NCBI GenBank assembly: GCA_011055475.1
Contig: DSDH01000592.1
Location: forward strand, 1 to 11,105
Direction: 5' to 3'
Length of the DNA stretch: 11,105 bases
DNA from: Phycisphaerales bacterium
GTDB taxonomy: Bacteria; Planctomycetota; Phycisphaerae; Sedimentisphaerales; Anaerohalosphaeraceae
The position numbers were made by a program, and so were the translations under genes. The notes beneath the pieces were generated by a model. That model worked only from the letters and a program-made list of their open reading frames with translations, made no database searches and had not been told where the DNA came from. Below are positions 1-9,460 of this stretch, one piece after another. Within the stretch, counting starts at the first letter, position 1. Every line of letters begins with the position of its first letter.

Positions 1-2651
<2,651 letters not shown>

Positions 2652-2860
2652 CCAGGGTCCCCCAAAAGGTCACACCCCTTGCGTCCGAGGCGCTCGGCCG
2701 CAGGTCCCGACATATCGACCGATTCGAAGAGGCACTTGGCGGGTTTGTAAGAACGGCCGGGCCGCGATCCAGCCGCCTCGCAATTGTCATCAAAGCCGGG
2801 CCGGATGTCTATGTTTACGAAGGGACGGACAATCGCAGGTCAACCCATGGATCGAAGCCC

Positions 2861-2881
2861 GCGCATGCGCCGAACATGCGC
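2861..2881. repeat. Inverted repeat upstream of the transglutaminase promoter, possible operator
   Basis: GCGCATG (2861-2867) and its exact complement CATGCGC (2875-2881) flank a 7-nt centre. The left part also forms the 10-bp palindrome GCGCATGCGC, so CATGCGC occurs twice, 11 bp apart, which is about one helical turn. The dyad ends 10 bp before the predicted -35 hexamer, where an activator or repressor could bind. The binding role is inferred from position and symmetry only. Confidence 0.4.
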
Positions 2882-2891
2882 ACCGTCGGCT

Positions 2892-2920
2892 TTGACGCCC
2901 GCGGGTGGAACGAGTAGAAT
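2892..2920 (+). promoter_or_regulatory. Predicted sigma-70-type promoter of the transglutaminase-like gene
   Basis: TTGACG (2892-2897) and TAGAAT (2915-2920) are separated by exactly 17 bp. Each hexamer differs from the housekeeping consensus at one position. Transcription would begin near 2927, giving a leader of about 50 nt with AAGGA at 2963-2967 ahead of ATG 2977. This is the best promoter match in the window. Confidence 0.65.
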
Positions 2921-2976
2921 GGCCGGTGATTCGCGAAGGATGACGTCCCCTCCAACACGAGAAAGGAAACAGGATC

Positions 2977-4431
2977 ATGAAATCCAGATTATGGCTTACA
3001 GGGCTGTTGGTGTGTGCCCTCGGGACCTGCGCCCGGGCGGATGAGCCGGAATACGCCGCGGTTTTCGCCGACGGGTCCAAGATCGGGTTCATGATGCACC
3101 AGCGTATCGTGACCGGTGGCCAGGTCCACACGACGGAAACGATGCACTTGACCATTGCCCGTGGCGGCGTCGTTCTGCCCATCGGTGTGCAGAGTACGAC
3201 GATCGAGACGACCGACGGCGAGCCGATCCGCTTCGAGTACGCCATGGACGCGGGCCTCATGAAGCAGAAGACCCGCGGCACGATTCGTCCCGACGGCCGG
3301 CTCGAGGTCGTCGCCGAGATGATGGGAACGACGCAAAAGCAGGTCCTTCCCTGGCCCAAGGGCGCGCTGATGAGCGAGGGGCTGCGCCTGCTGGAGCTCA
3401 AGACGGAATTGAAGGAAGGGGAGTCCTTCACCGCGACGGTGTTCGAGCCCAGCCTGCTCTCGGCCATCGAGGCGACGGTCACGGTCGGCCCCGTCGTGGA
3501 GGTGGACCTGCTGGGGCGGGTGGTGCGTCTGACGGAGACGACCGTCGTCATGCAGACACCCAGCGGACAGGTGGTTACCAAGGCCTACGTGGACGAGGAC
3601 CTCAACACCTTTAAAAGCGTCACGGAAATGCTGGGGATGCGGCTGGAGATCATCGCCTGCGACAAGACGTTCGCCCTGAGCCCGAACGACGTGGTGGACT
3701 TTTTGGACAAGATGCTGGTGCCCAGTCCCCAGCCGCTGGAACCAACGGCGGCCAAGGCGATGGTCTATCATATCGTGCCCACGCAGAGTGATCACGGGTT
3801 GCAGTTCCCCGCAACGGATTATCAGCAGGTGGACAAGGCGGCCGATGGTTCCTATCGCGTGACGGTCCGGACCAAGCCTATTCCCACGGGTCAGACGTTC
3901 CCGTACAAGGGCAAGGACGCCGAGCTGCTTGAGGCCCTCAAGCCGACGACGTATCTGCAGTGCGACCAGGAGGCGATCCAGGACCTGGCGCGGCAGGCCG
4001 TGGGGTCGGTTCGTGACGCGGGCCAGGCCGCCAAGAAGATCGAGGCCTTCGTCGATCAGTACGTCAGCGGCAAGAACCTGTCGGTCGGTTACGGTACGGC
4101 GCTGGAGGTCGTCGCGAGCCGGCAGGGCGACTGCACCGAGCACGCCGTACTCACCGCCGCGATGTGTCGGGCCATCGGTATCCCCGCGCGGGTGGTGTTC
4201 GGGCTGGTCTACGTCGATGAGTTCCTGGGCCGGGAGCACGTGTTCGGCGGGCACGCCTGGGCCGAGGCGTGGGTCGGCGACACGTGGGTGGGTCTGGATG
4301 CCACGCGCAGCGCTCAGGGTTTTGGGCCGGGCTACATCACGCTGGCCCGGGGGCACGGCGACCCGAAGGACTTCTTCGGCATGATCCACACGTTAGGGTA
4401 CTTCCGGATCGCCAAGATCGAGTCGCGATGA
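2977..4431 (+). CDS. Secreted transglutaminase-like (cysteine protease fold) protein
   Basis: A 484-residue exported protein with a C-terminal transglutaminase-like domain. Residues 1-21 form a signal peptide (KSR, hydrophobic core, AxA-type cleavage site at A19-R-A21), so it should act outside the cytoplasm. The domain at about 330-470 shows the full triad: Cys386 in QGDCTEHA, His426 in GGHAWAE and Asp441 in GLDAT. The GIPARVV stretch between Cys and His is typical of the bacterial family. Such proteins may cross-link, deamidate or cleave peptides or amide bonds; the substrate cannot be told here. About 300 residues before the domain are rich in beta-like strands and I do not recognise them. 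The start is supported by AAGGA 9 nt upstream and by the signal peptide. The gene stands alone, divergent from the kinase and convergent with the pcm-type gene, with its own promoter. Confidence 0.9.
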   Translation: MKSRLWLTGLLVCALGTCARADEPEYAAVFADGSKIGFMMHQRIVTGGQVHTTETMHLTIARGGVVLPIGVQSTTIETTDGEPIRFEYAMDAGLMKQKTRGTIRPDGRLEVVAEMMGTTQKQVLPWPKGALMSEGLRLLELKTELKEGESFTATVFEPSLLSAIEATVTVGPVVEVDLLGRVVRLTETTVVMQTPSGQVVTKAYVDEDLNTFKSVTEMLGMRLEIIACDKTFALSPNDVVDFLDKMLVPSPQPLEPTAAKAMVYHIVPTQSDHGLQFPATDYQQVDKAADGSYRVTVRTKPIPTGQTFPYKGKDAELLEALKPTTYLQCDQEAIQDLARQAVGSVRDAGQAAKKIEAFVDQYVSGKNLSVGYGTALEVVASRQGDCTEHAVLTAAMCRAIGIPARVVFGLVYVDEFLGREHVFGGHAWAEAWVGDTWVGLDATRSAQGFGPGYITLARGHGDPKDFFGMIHTLGYFRIAKIESR

Positions 4432-4447
4432 GGTTCTTTCTTCGACA

Positions 4448-4477
4448 GGTGCCAAGGCCCGAGCGTCTCTTGGCCCA
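4448..4477. repeat. Stem-loop in the convergent gap after the transglutaminase gene
   Basis: GCCAAG (4451-4456) pairs with CTTGGC (4469-4474) around a 12-nt loop, and GG/CC extends the stem beyond one mismatch. No T-run follows, so it is not a standard intrinsic terminator. It could still mark the 3' end of the upstream transcript. The rest of the 4432-4581 gap between the two convergent genes shows only a short CCAGGG/CCCTGG palindrome at 4494-4506. Confidence 0.3.
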
Positions 4478-4581
4478 CGTATGACGGACGAAGCCAGGGG
4501 CCCTGGTCGCTCACGAACGCGGCTTGGAGACGAGGCGAGCACAATGCCGGCTCTTTTCCCCGTGGGGGCCTTGCCGGGCCG

Positions 4582-5451
4582 TCAGCGGGGGTCCTTTTCG
4601 CGGATCAGCGGCACGAAGCGGACGGGCATCCGCGACTCACGGCGGATCGTGCCGTCGACGTTCTTATGGACGACGACGAGCTCCTGCACCGTGTTCCGCG
4701 GTCCCACGGGGATGACCATCCGGCCGCCGGGCTTGAGCTGGTCGAGCAGCGGCTGGGGGATGTCTTCGGGGGCACACGTGACAATAATCGCGCCGAACGG
4801 GGCCTCTTCGGGCCAGCCTTGGTAGCCGTCGCCGATCCGCACGTGGAGGGTCTCGTAGCCGTGACGGCGGAACGTCCGGATGGCCCGTTCGCCCAGGGGC
4901 CGCACGATCTCGATCGTGAACACGTGGGGCGTGAACTCATTGAGGACGGCCGCCTGGTAGCCCGATCCCGTGCCGATCTCCAGCACCTTCTCGCTCGGGT
5001 CCAGGTCCAGCAGGTGCGTCATGTACGCCACGATATACGGCTGGGAGATGGTCTGGCCGAAGCCGATGGGCAGCGGCGAGTCGATGTAGGCCGCCCGGGC
5101 CTGGGTCTCCGGCACGAACCAGTGCCGTGGCACGCTTTGCATGGCCCGGAGGACGGGCGGATCGTTCAGCCCGTAGACGTCGCGCAGCACCTCGACCATC
5201 CGACGGCGGTCATCCTGTCGCTCGCTCGAGCGGGGACGCGTCCACACGCGGTTGGGATCACCGGGCACGGGCGTCTCAATGAGCCATTCGGTCGGGGGGG
5301 ATTCAGCCGCGACAGCCGGTGGGCTCTCCGCCGGTTTCGGCACATCGTTCTCTCGGCAACCGGCCGCCAGCAGCAGCAGCGCCGGCAGGAGCAACGCGCC
5401 CAGACGCCCGGTCCACGGCCGCAACATGTTGTGCGTGGTATACGATTTCAT
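4582..5451 (-). CDS. pcm: Protein-L-isoaspartate O-methyltransferase, lipoprotein form
   Basis: S-adenosylmethionine (SAM)-dependent enzyme that methylates L-isoaspartyl residues in damaged proteins so they can revert to aspartate. Family motifs are intact: PRHWFVPE, the active-site stretch LPIGFGQTISQPY (Ser136 of TIS), SAM motif I LEIGTGSGYQ at about 157-166, and LKPGGRMVIPVG near the C-terminus. At 289 residues it is longer than the usual 205-230 because of an N-terminal extension: a basic region, a leucine-rich core, the lipobox LAAGC (Cys32) and a Pro/Glu/Ala-rich linker. This predicts a membrane-anchored extracytoplasmic lipoprotein, which is odd for a SAM enzyme. ATG 5451 is chosen because GGAG lies 6 nt upstream. 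A TTG at 5469 and an ATG at 5427 are also in frame; 5427 would still keep the lipobox. It follows the CxxC-protein gene by 37 bp and is probably the last gene of the cstA cluster. Confidence 0.93.
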   Translation of the reverse strand: MKSYTTHNMLRPWTGRLGALLLPALLLLAAGCRENDVPKPAESPPAVAAESPPTEWLIETPVPGDPNRVWTRPRSSERQDDRRRMVEVLRDVYGLNDPPVLRAMQSVPRHWFVPETQARAAYIDSPLPIGFGQTISQPYIVAYMTHLLDLDPSEKVLEIGTGSGYQAAVLNEFTPHVFTIEIVRPLGERAIRTFRRHGYETLHVRIGDGYQGWPEEAPFGAIIVTCAPEDIPQPLLDQLKPGGRMVIPVGPRNTVQELVVVHKNVDGTIRRESRMPVRFVPLIREKDPR

Positions 5452-5488
5452 CTCCTTCTCCGACCCCAAACATTGGTGCTTTGAGCCC

Positions 5489-6085
5489 TCAGAAAACCAA
5501 CAGCGGCGTGTCGATGGGTGTGTCCACCAGGGTGGGATCCATGCCCAGATAATCGCCCACGAAGTCGTCGAGCTGATCCCGCGTTTTCTTGCTCAGCAGC
5601 TTGCCCACTTCGTGGGTGACGGGCCCACCGACCATGAACGGCAGCAGCGTCCGCTCCAGCCGGGGCCCGCGGCACTTGGCGCAGATCTGGTAGCTGTGCA
5701 GCCCGGCCCGCGGCTCGCCGCTGACCAGACATCGGTCGATCCAGGGTTCGATGTCGTCGCCGGCGAGTGTTTCGTCGGGCAGTTCCGTCAAGCGCCTTAA
5801 CCGCCCGGCCCAGTCCACCCGCTCGGCCAGGTAGCGTTCGATCCGCGCGGTGGATTCGGCGCTCAGTTCGCCGCCAAGCTGCTCGGCACAGGTCTGACAC
5901 ATCGCGTACTCGACAATCACCTCCGTGCCGCGAAAGACCTTCTCGATCATATACTCGCACGTCTCGTCGAGCAGGCTCGTCGAACAGACAATGCACCGGC
6001 TGAAGGGCCCGTCCTCGTAGACCGAGTGAAAGATCTTCGGAATCGGCACGTATAGTTCCGAATCGTCAAACATCTCAGGCTCCAT
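5489..6085 (-). CDS. Unrecognised CxxC-rich, probably zinc-binding protein
   Basis: A 198-residue soluble protein with no signal peptide or membrane segment. I do not recognise the family. Three CxxC pairs are visible, at 31-34, 63-66 and 135-138, plus single cysteines at 43 and 119. The first two pairs, 28 residues apart, could form one zinc ribbon. The third pair with Cys119 could form a second metal site, though a thiol-redox role is not excluded. The middle and the C-terminus are acidic and helical in character, ending DTPIDTPLLVF. The start is supported by AAGGA 8 nt before ATG 6085. It lies 20 bp after the cstA-family gene and 37 bp before the pcm-type gene on the same strand, so co-transcription is likely. 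In Enterobacteria the gene after cstA encodes the small YbdD/YjiX protein; this protein does not resemble it. Confidence 0.85.
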   Translation of the reverse strand: MEPEMFDDSELYVPIPKIFHSVYEDGPFSRCIVCSTSLLDETCEYMIEKVFRGTEVIVEYAMCQTCAEQLGGELSAESTARIERYLAERVDWAGRLRRLTELPDETLAGDDIEPWIDRCLVSGEPRAGLHSYQICAKCRGPRLERTLLPFMVGGPVTHEVGKLLSKKTRDQLDDFVGDYLGMDPTLVDTPIDTPLLVF

Positions 6086-6105
6086 AAGCCCGGTCCTTCA
6101 CGTCG

Positions 6106-7884
6106 TTACTTTGTGTCGAGGGGTTCGACGGCCGCGGGGCGCACCCGACCGGACAAGAACACAATTACGGTTTCCACGGTCATCCAGGCGGCCAGGAGAA
6201 ACACCGCTGCGCCCACCACGACAAGAGGCCACTTCTGGGCGGCGTAGTTGGCCCGCAGGTTGATAACCATGGCCCAATTCGTCAGCACCAGCATGATCAG
6301 GCAGGGAATGCCCGCCAGCAGGTACATGAATCCACCCTTTCGCTTCAGGTACATCGTGACCACCAGCAGTGCCAAGGCCGCCAGGAGCTGGTTGGTGGTG
6401 CCGAACAGCGGCCAAAGACGCAATGCTCCCGTGCCCGCGCCGCTGAAGACCAGATGTCCTTGCTTGTCGGTGTCGGTGAAGGCCAGCAGGCCCGCCGTGA
6501 CCACGGCGATGGTGGTGGCGATCCAGCGGTTGCCCAGACGCGGCAGCTTCAGGTCCTCGGCCAGCTCGCCCACGACGTAACGCTGGATGCGTGTCGCGGT
6601 GTCCAGCGTGGTGCCGGCAAACGACGTAATAAACACACCCATGATCGCAAAACCCAGCGTCTGCGGGATGCCCATGGATTGCATTATGTTGGCAGCCCCC
6701 ACGACAACGGGTCGCAACCGATCCCCCAGCGTCTGACCGCCGATCCAGGTGCGGTACTTGGCGTACCAGGCCTCGCTGCCGGTCAGGCCTTCATAGCCCA
6801 ACCCGAAACCCGCCGCGATGCACAGAATGATCAATACGGCCAGCATGCCCTCGGTAAGCATCGAGCCATAGCCCACAAACTGGGCGTCCGGCTCGCGGGC
6901 GATCTGCTTGGGGCTGGTGCCCCCGGCCACGAGTGAATGAAAGCCGCTGACCGCCCCACACGCGATGGTCACGAACATCATGGGCAGCAGCGGGGGCACC
7001 TCGGCTCCGAGCCGGTGGTTGATCGCCGGTGCGCTCAAAGGAAGGCCGCCGCCCGTGAACGACGCGGTCACGACGCCCACGACCAGCAGGGCCATCATGA
7101 TAAAGAGCTGCCAGGCGTTGATGTAGTCGCGCGGCTGCAAGAGGGTCGTGACGGGCAACGTGGAGGCGATCCAGGCATAGATCAGCAGGATGATCGTCCA
7201 GGTTCCACCTGCGGACAGACGCCCCATGTCCGGAATGCTGAACATCCCCGGTCGCACGTGCTCGATCCAGGCGCCCAGACCGACCCCGACGTACATCGCC
7301 GTCACGGCCACGATCGTCGAGATCACGACGTTGGCGTTTCGTTTGTAGATGGCGTAGCTCAAGGCCAGGGCAATGGGGATTTCCAGCCAGACGGCCAGCA
7401 CGCTCTCGGGATAGAGCTTGAAGACCGTGGCGATGACCAGGCCGAAGACGGCGATGATAATCAGCAGGGCAAAAAAGACGATCACGAAAAAGATGAACCG
7501 CACCCGCGGATTGATGTAGCGGGCGGCCACCTCCGAGAGGCTCTTGCCCTCGTTTCGCAGGGACACGACCAGCGTGCCGAAATCGTGCACCGCGCCCATG
7601 AAGATGCAGCCGAACACCACCCACAGGATGGCCGGCAGCCAGCCCCAGATGATCCCGATGGCCGGGCCGACGATGGGGCCGGTGCCGGCGATCGAGGTAA
7701 AGTGATGTCCGAAGATGATGCCCTTGCGGGTGGGCACGTAGTCGATGCCATCCTGCTTCTCGCGACTGGGCACCGGAGCGTCGGCCCGCAGCCGGAAGAC
7801 CTTCCGGGCCAGAAACCGGCCGTAGGTGTGATACGCGATGAGATAGGCCGCTCCACATCCAAGCATCAGCAGCAGGCTCTGCAT
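6106..7884 (-). CDS. cstA: CstA-family transporter (pyruvate/peptide uptake)
   Basis: A 592-residue integral inner-membrane protein of the carbon-starvation CstA/BtsT family. Characterised enterobacterial members import pyruvate with protons, and CstA has also been linked to peptide uptake. About 14-16 hydrophobic segments span most of its length. Family signatures are clear: YVPTRKGIIFGHHFTSIAG starting at residue 49, the GPIVGPAIG run to 77, GAVHDFG at 97-103, and TTLDTATRIQRY around Asp428, followed by the C-terminal five-helix region. It is shorter than E. coli CstA (about 700 residues) but within the range of compact homologues. The start is firm: AGGAGGT (7890-7896) lies 5 nt before ATG 7884. 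A candidate promoter, flanking direct repeats and a leader stem-loop lie in the 143 bp upstream. It heads the cluster with the CxxC protein and the pcm-type gene. The substrate in this organism is inferred from the family. Confidence 0.95.
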   Translation of the reverse strand: MQSLLLMLGCGAAYLIAYHTYGRFLARKVFRLRADAPVPSREKQDGIDYVPTRKGIIFGHHFTSIAGTGPIVGPAIGIIWGWLPAILWVVFGCIFMGAVHDFGTLVVSLRNEGKSLSEVAARYINPRVRFIFFVIVFFALLIIIAVFGLVIATVFKLYPESVLAVWLEIPIALALSYAIYKRNANVVISTIVAVTAMYVGVGLGAWIEHVRPGMFSIPDMGRLSAGGTWTIILLIYAWIASTLPVTTLLQPRDYINAWQLFIMMALLVVGVVTASFTGGGLPLSAPAINHRLGAEVPPLLPMMFVTIACGAVSGFHSLVAGGTSPKQIAREPDAQFVGYGSMLTEGMLAVLIILCIAAGFGLGYEGLTGSEAWYAKYRTWIGGQTLGDRLRPVVVGAANIMQSMGIPQTLGFAIMGVFITSFAGTTLDTATRIQRYVVGELAEDLKLPRLGNRWIATTIAVVTAGLLAFTDTDKQGHLVFSGAGTGALRLWPLFGTTNQLLAALALLVVTMYLKRKGGFMYLLAGIPCLIMLVLTNWAMVINLRANYAAQKWPLVVVGAAVFLLAAWMTVETVIVFLSGRVRPAAVEPLDTK

Positions 7885-7925
7885 GATCGACCTCCTGTGA
7901 TTCGAAGATGCCGTCCGTGTCCCCC

Positions 7926-7948
7926 GTCGCCGGCGTGGTCCGGACGAC
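7926..7948 (-). promoter_or_regulatory. Stem-loop in the cstA leader
   Basis: On the transcribed strand, GTCG-T-CCGG pairs with CCGG-CGAC around the 6-nt loop ACCACG. This gives eight GC-rich pairs with one bulged T. It lies between the predicted start site near 7950 and the ribosome binding site at 7890-7896. No T-run follows, so it is not a plain terminator. It may affect message stability or translation, which is inferred. Confidence 0.4.
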
Positions 7949-7958
7949 TACACATCCC

Positions 7959-7988
7959 TTTATATCAGGCCCGACCGCCGTCTGCCAG
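7959..7988 (-). promoter_or_regulatory. Candidate promoter of the cstA cluster
   Basis: Reading the minus strand, CTGGCA (7983-7988) and TATAAA (7959-7964) are 18 bp apart. The -10 matches consensus at five of six positions and the -35 at four. The leader would be about 65 nt, ending in a strong AGGAGGT site. A 9-bp direct repeat flanks the -35 element. Confidence 0.5.
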
Positions 7989-8001
7989 AAAAACCGCCGT
8001 C
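7974..8001. repeat. Nine-bp direct repeat flanking the cstA -35 element
   Basis: ACCGCCGTC occurs at 7974-7982 and again at 7993-8001, 19 bp from start to start, or close to two helical turns. One copy lies in the promoter spacer and the other just upstream of the -35. That layout suits a regulator binding to tandem sites, but the motif is GC-rich and could arise by chance. Confidence 0.35.
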
Positions 8002-8006
8002 CGGCC
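7989..8006 (-). terminator. Possible weak terminator after der
   Basis: On the minus strand a short GC-rich hairpin (7994-8006; CCG/CGG stem extended by G-T pairs) is followed by five T's (7989-7993), about 22 bp after the der stop. The stem is short, so termination would be partial at best. The T-run abuts the predicted cstA -35 hexamer. Confidence 0.25.
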
Positions 8007-8027
8007 ACATCTTCTGATGCGTTTGCG

Positions 8028-9341
8028 TCAATGCCGACGCCGCAGGAGCAGGCGGATCGGCACCTCGTCCAGGTCCAGCAGATCACGCAGCCGATTCACA
8101 ATGAAACGCTGAAAACCCGCATCGAACCGGTCGGGATCGTTAACGAACAGCAGCAGGCTGACGGGGCGGACGCCCACCTGCGTGGCGTAGTAGATCTTCG
8201 GCAGGCCGCCATGTTTGCGGGCCACGCTGACCCGCTCCTGGCGGATCGCCTCCACGGCCTGGTTCAGTCGCCCGGTGGGAATCTGCTGTGACGCCTGCTC
8301 GTAGAGATCAATCGCCACGTCGAGCACGGCCTTTACGTTGCGCCCGGCGGTCGCCTCGGTCATCACCAGCGGCGCATGCCGCAGCCCCGGCAGCACGGCG
8401 TCCAGGTACGCGCGGTAGTCCGTGGCGTCGGCCTGGCCGCCGACCAGGTCCCACTTGTTGATGACCAGCACGCACGCCTTGTGCTGCTCGGTGATCTCGT
8501 GCGCCAGCTTCTTGTCGACCTGGGAGATCTCCACCGAGGCGTCGATCAGGAACAGCACCACGTCGGCCCGGCGCAGGCTCCGCAGGACCCGGGTGTGGCT
8601 GTAGAACTCGATGCTGTCGGCCAGGCGGCTCTTCTTGCGGACGCCGGCGGTGTCGATCAGCAGCAAGGTTTGCCCCGCGTAGTCGATCCGCACGTCCACC
8701 GCGTCGCGGGTCGTGCCGGGCACCTCGCTGACGATCACCCGCGGCTCGCCGGCCAGGGCGTTGATGAAGGTGCTCTTGCCGACGTTGCGTTTGCCCACGA
8801 CGGCGATCCGCATCCGTTCGGGCTCGACGGTCCCGCTCGGCAGGTGATCCAGCGCCTGGGCCATCCGCTCCATCAGCACCGTCTGGTTGACGGAGTTGAT
8901 CGCCGAGACGCACAGGGCCGGGCCGAAACCCAGCCTCGCGAACTCCCCCGCCTGGCCGAACATCGCCGGCGTGTCGGCCTTGTTGGCGACCAGCAACACC
9001 TCCAGTGATTGTCGTCGCAGCAACTGGGCGATTTGTTGATCCAGCGACATGAGCCCGTCGCGGACGTCCACCATGAACAGCACCAGGTCCGCCCGGTCCA
9101 GGGCCTGGCGGATTTGATGCTCGACGTGCTCGGTCAGTTGATCGCTGTCGACGATGCCGTAGCCGCCGGTGTCGACCAGCTCAATGTACCGCCCGCCGCA
9201 CTCGACGATCGTGCTGATGCGATCGCGCGTGACCCCCGCCGTCGGCTCGACGATGCTGATCCGCTCGCCCGCCAACGCGTTGAGCAAGCTGCTCTTGCCC
9301 ACGTTGGGTCGCCCCACAATCGCCACCACGGGTATCGCCAT
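8028..9341 (-). CDS. der: Ribosome assembly GTPase Der (EngA)
   Basis: A 437-residue essential GTPase with two tandem G domains and a C-terminal KH-like domain, needed for maturation of the 50S subunit. G domain 1: GRPNVGKS at 10-17, the switch Thr in TAGVTRD, DTGG at 57-60, NKAD at 120-123, SA at 146-147. G domain 2: GKRNVGKS at 183-190, PGTTRD at 208-213, DTAG at 230-233, NKWD at 295-298. The KH-like domain covers about 350-437 and ends with PIRLLLRRR, as is usual. The second domain's G5 motif reads TEA where most Der proteins have SA. The start at 9341 is set by the conserved MAIPVVAIVGR beginning, by the family length, and by AGGA 9 nt upstream; the frame stays open further upstream but would overlap the divergent gene. 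A good -10 lies about 40 nt ahead. Confidence 0.97.
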   Translation of the reverse strand: MAIPVVAIVGRPNVGKSSLLNALAGERISIVEPTAGVTRDRISTIVECGGRYIELVDTGGYGIVDSDQLTEHVEHQIRQALDRADLVLFMVDVRDGLMSLDQQIAQLLRRQSLEVLLVANKADTPAMFGQAGEFARLGFGPALCVSAINSVNQTVLMERMAQALDHLPSGTVEPERMRIAVVGKRNVGKSTFINALAGEPRVIVSEVPGTTRDAVDVRIDYAGQTLLLIDTAGVRKKSRLADSIEFYSHTRVLRSLRRADVVLFLIDASVEISQVDKKLAHEITEQHKACVLVINKWDLVGGQADATDYRAYLDAVLPGLRHAPLVMTEATAGRNVKAVLDVAIDLYEQASQQIPTGRLNQAVEAIRQERVSVARKHGGLPKIYYATQVGVRPVSLLLFVNDPDRFDAGFQRFIVNRLRDLLDLDEVPIRLLLRRRH

Positions 9342-9388
9342 GTGCTTGTCCTGTCGGGTTTTGCCGTTTACCCCACGCCAAACACCGC

Positions 9389-9394
9389 AGTATA
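9389..9394 (-). promoter_or_regulatory. Candidate -10 element of der
   Basis: On the minus strand TATACT differs from the -10 consensus at one base. It would give a leader of about 40 nt for der. No good -35 hexamer is seen at 16-18 bp, so the assignment rests on the -10 and its position. Confidence 0.4.
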
Positions 9395-9426
9395 CCGCCT
9401 CGCGGTCATCGGGGAAAGGCCCCAGA

Positions 9427-9460
9427 GGCGTCTTCTGCTCGATGCCGCCCCATAGACGCC
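9427..9460. repeat. Inverted repeat between der and the DUF434 gene
   Basis: GGCGTCT (9427-9433) and AGACGCC (9454-9460) are exact complements separated by 20 bp, within the 177-bp divergent gap. It lies upstream of both genes and could be an operator. A 7-bp GC-rich match may also be chance. I found no clear promoter for the plus-strand gene. Confidence 0.25.

Larger units (their letters stand above)
2652..2976. other. Divergent intergenic region between kinase and transglutaminase genes
   Basis: This 325-bp stretch carries no convincing gene. It holds the upstream region of the minus-strand kinase, for which I could find no clear -35/-10 pair. On the plus side it holds a good promoter at 2892-2920 and a dyad at 2861-2881. 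The short open frames that cross it have no family resemblance and overlap the real genes. Confidence 0.6.

Noticed and set aside
2977..3039. Lipobox LGTC in the transglutaminase signal peptide
   Set aside because: Thr just before Cys is unusual for lipoproteins, and a normal AxA signal peptidase I site follows three residues later.
2784..3044. Small plus-strand frame across the kinase-transglutaminase gap
   Set aside because: It spans the promoter and overlaps the signal peptide coding region in another frame, with no family resemblance.
2989..4389. Long minus-strand open frame opposite the transglutaminase gene
   Set aside because: Shadow of a gene with signal peptide and catalytic triad; the antisense product has no recognisable domain and no ribosome binding site was apparent.
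4494..4506. CCAGGG-G-CCCTGG palindrome as a terminator
   Set aside because: The loop is a single base and no T-run follows on either strand.
5452..5469. TTG start for the pcm-type gene
   Set aside because: ATG 5451 has a well-spaced GGAG, and the extra six residues add acidic charge ahead of a lipoprotein signal.
6937..8112. Plus-strand open frame opposite cstA
   Set aside because: Extremely His/Asp/Gln-rich translation is the complement of membrane-protein codons; it also runs across the cstA promoter region and the end of der.
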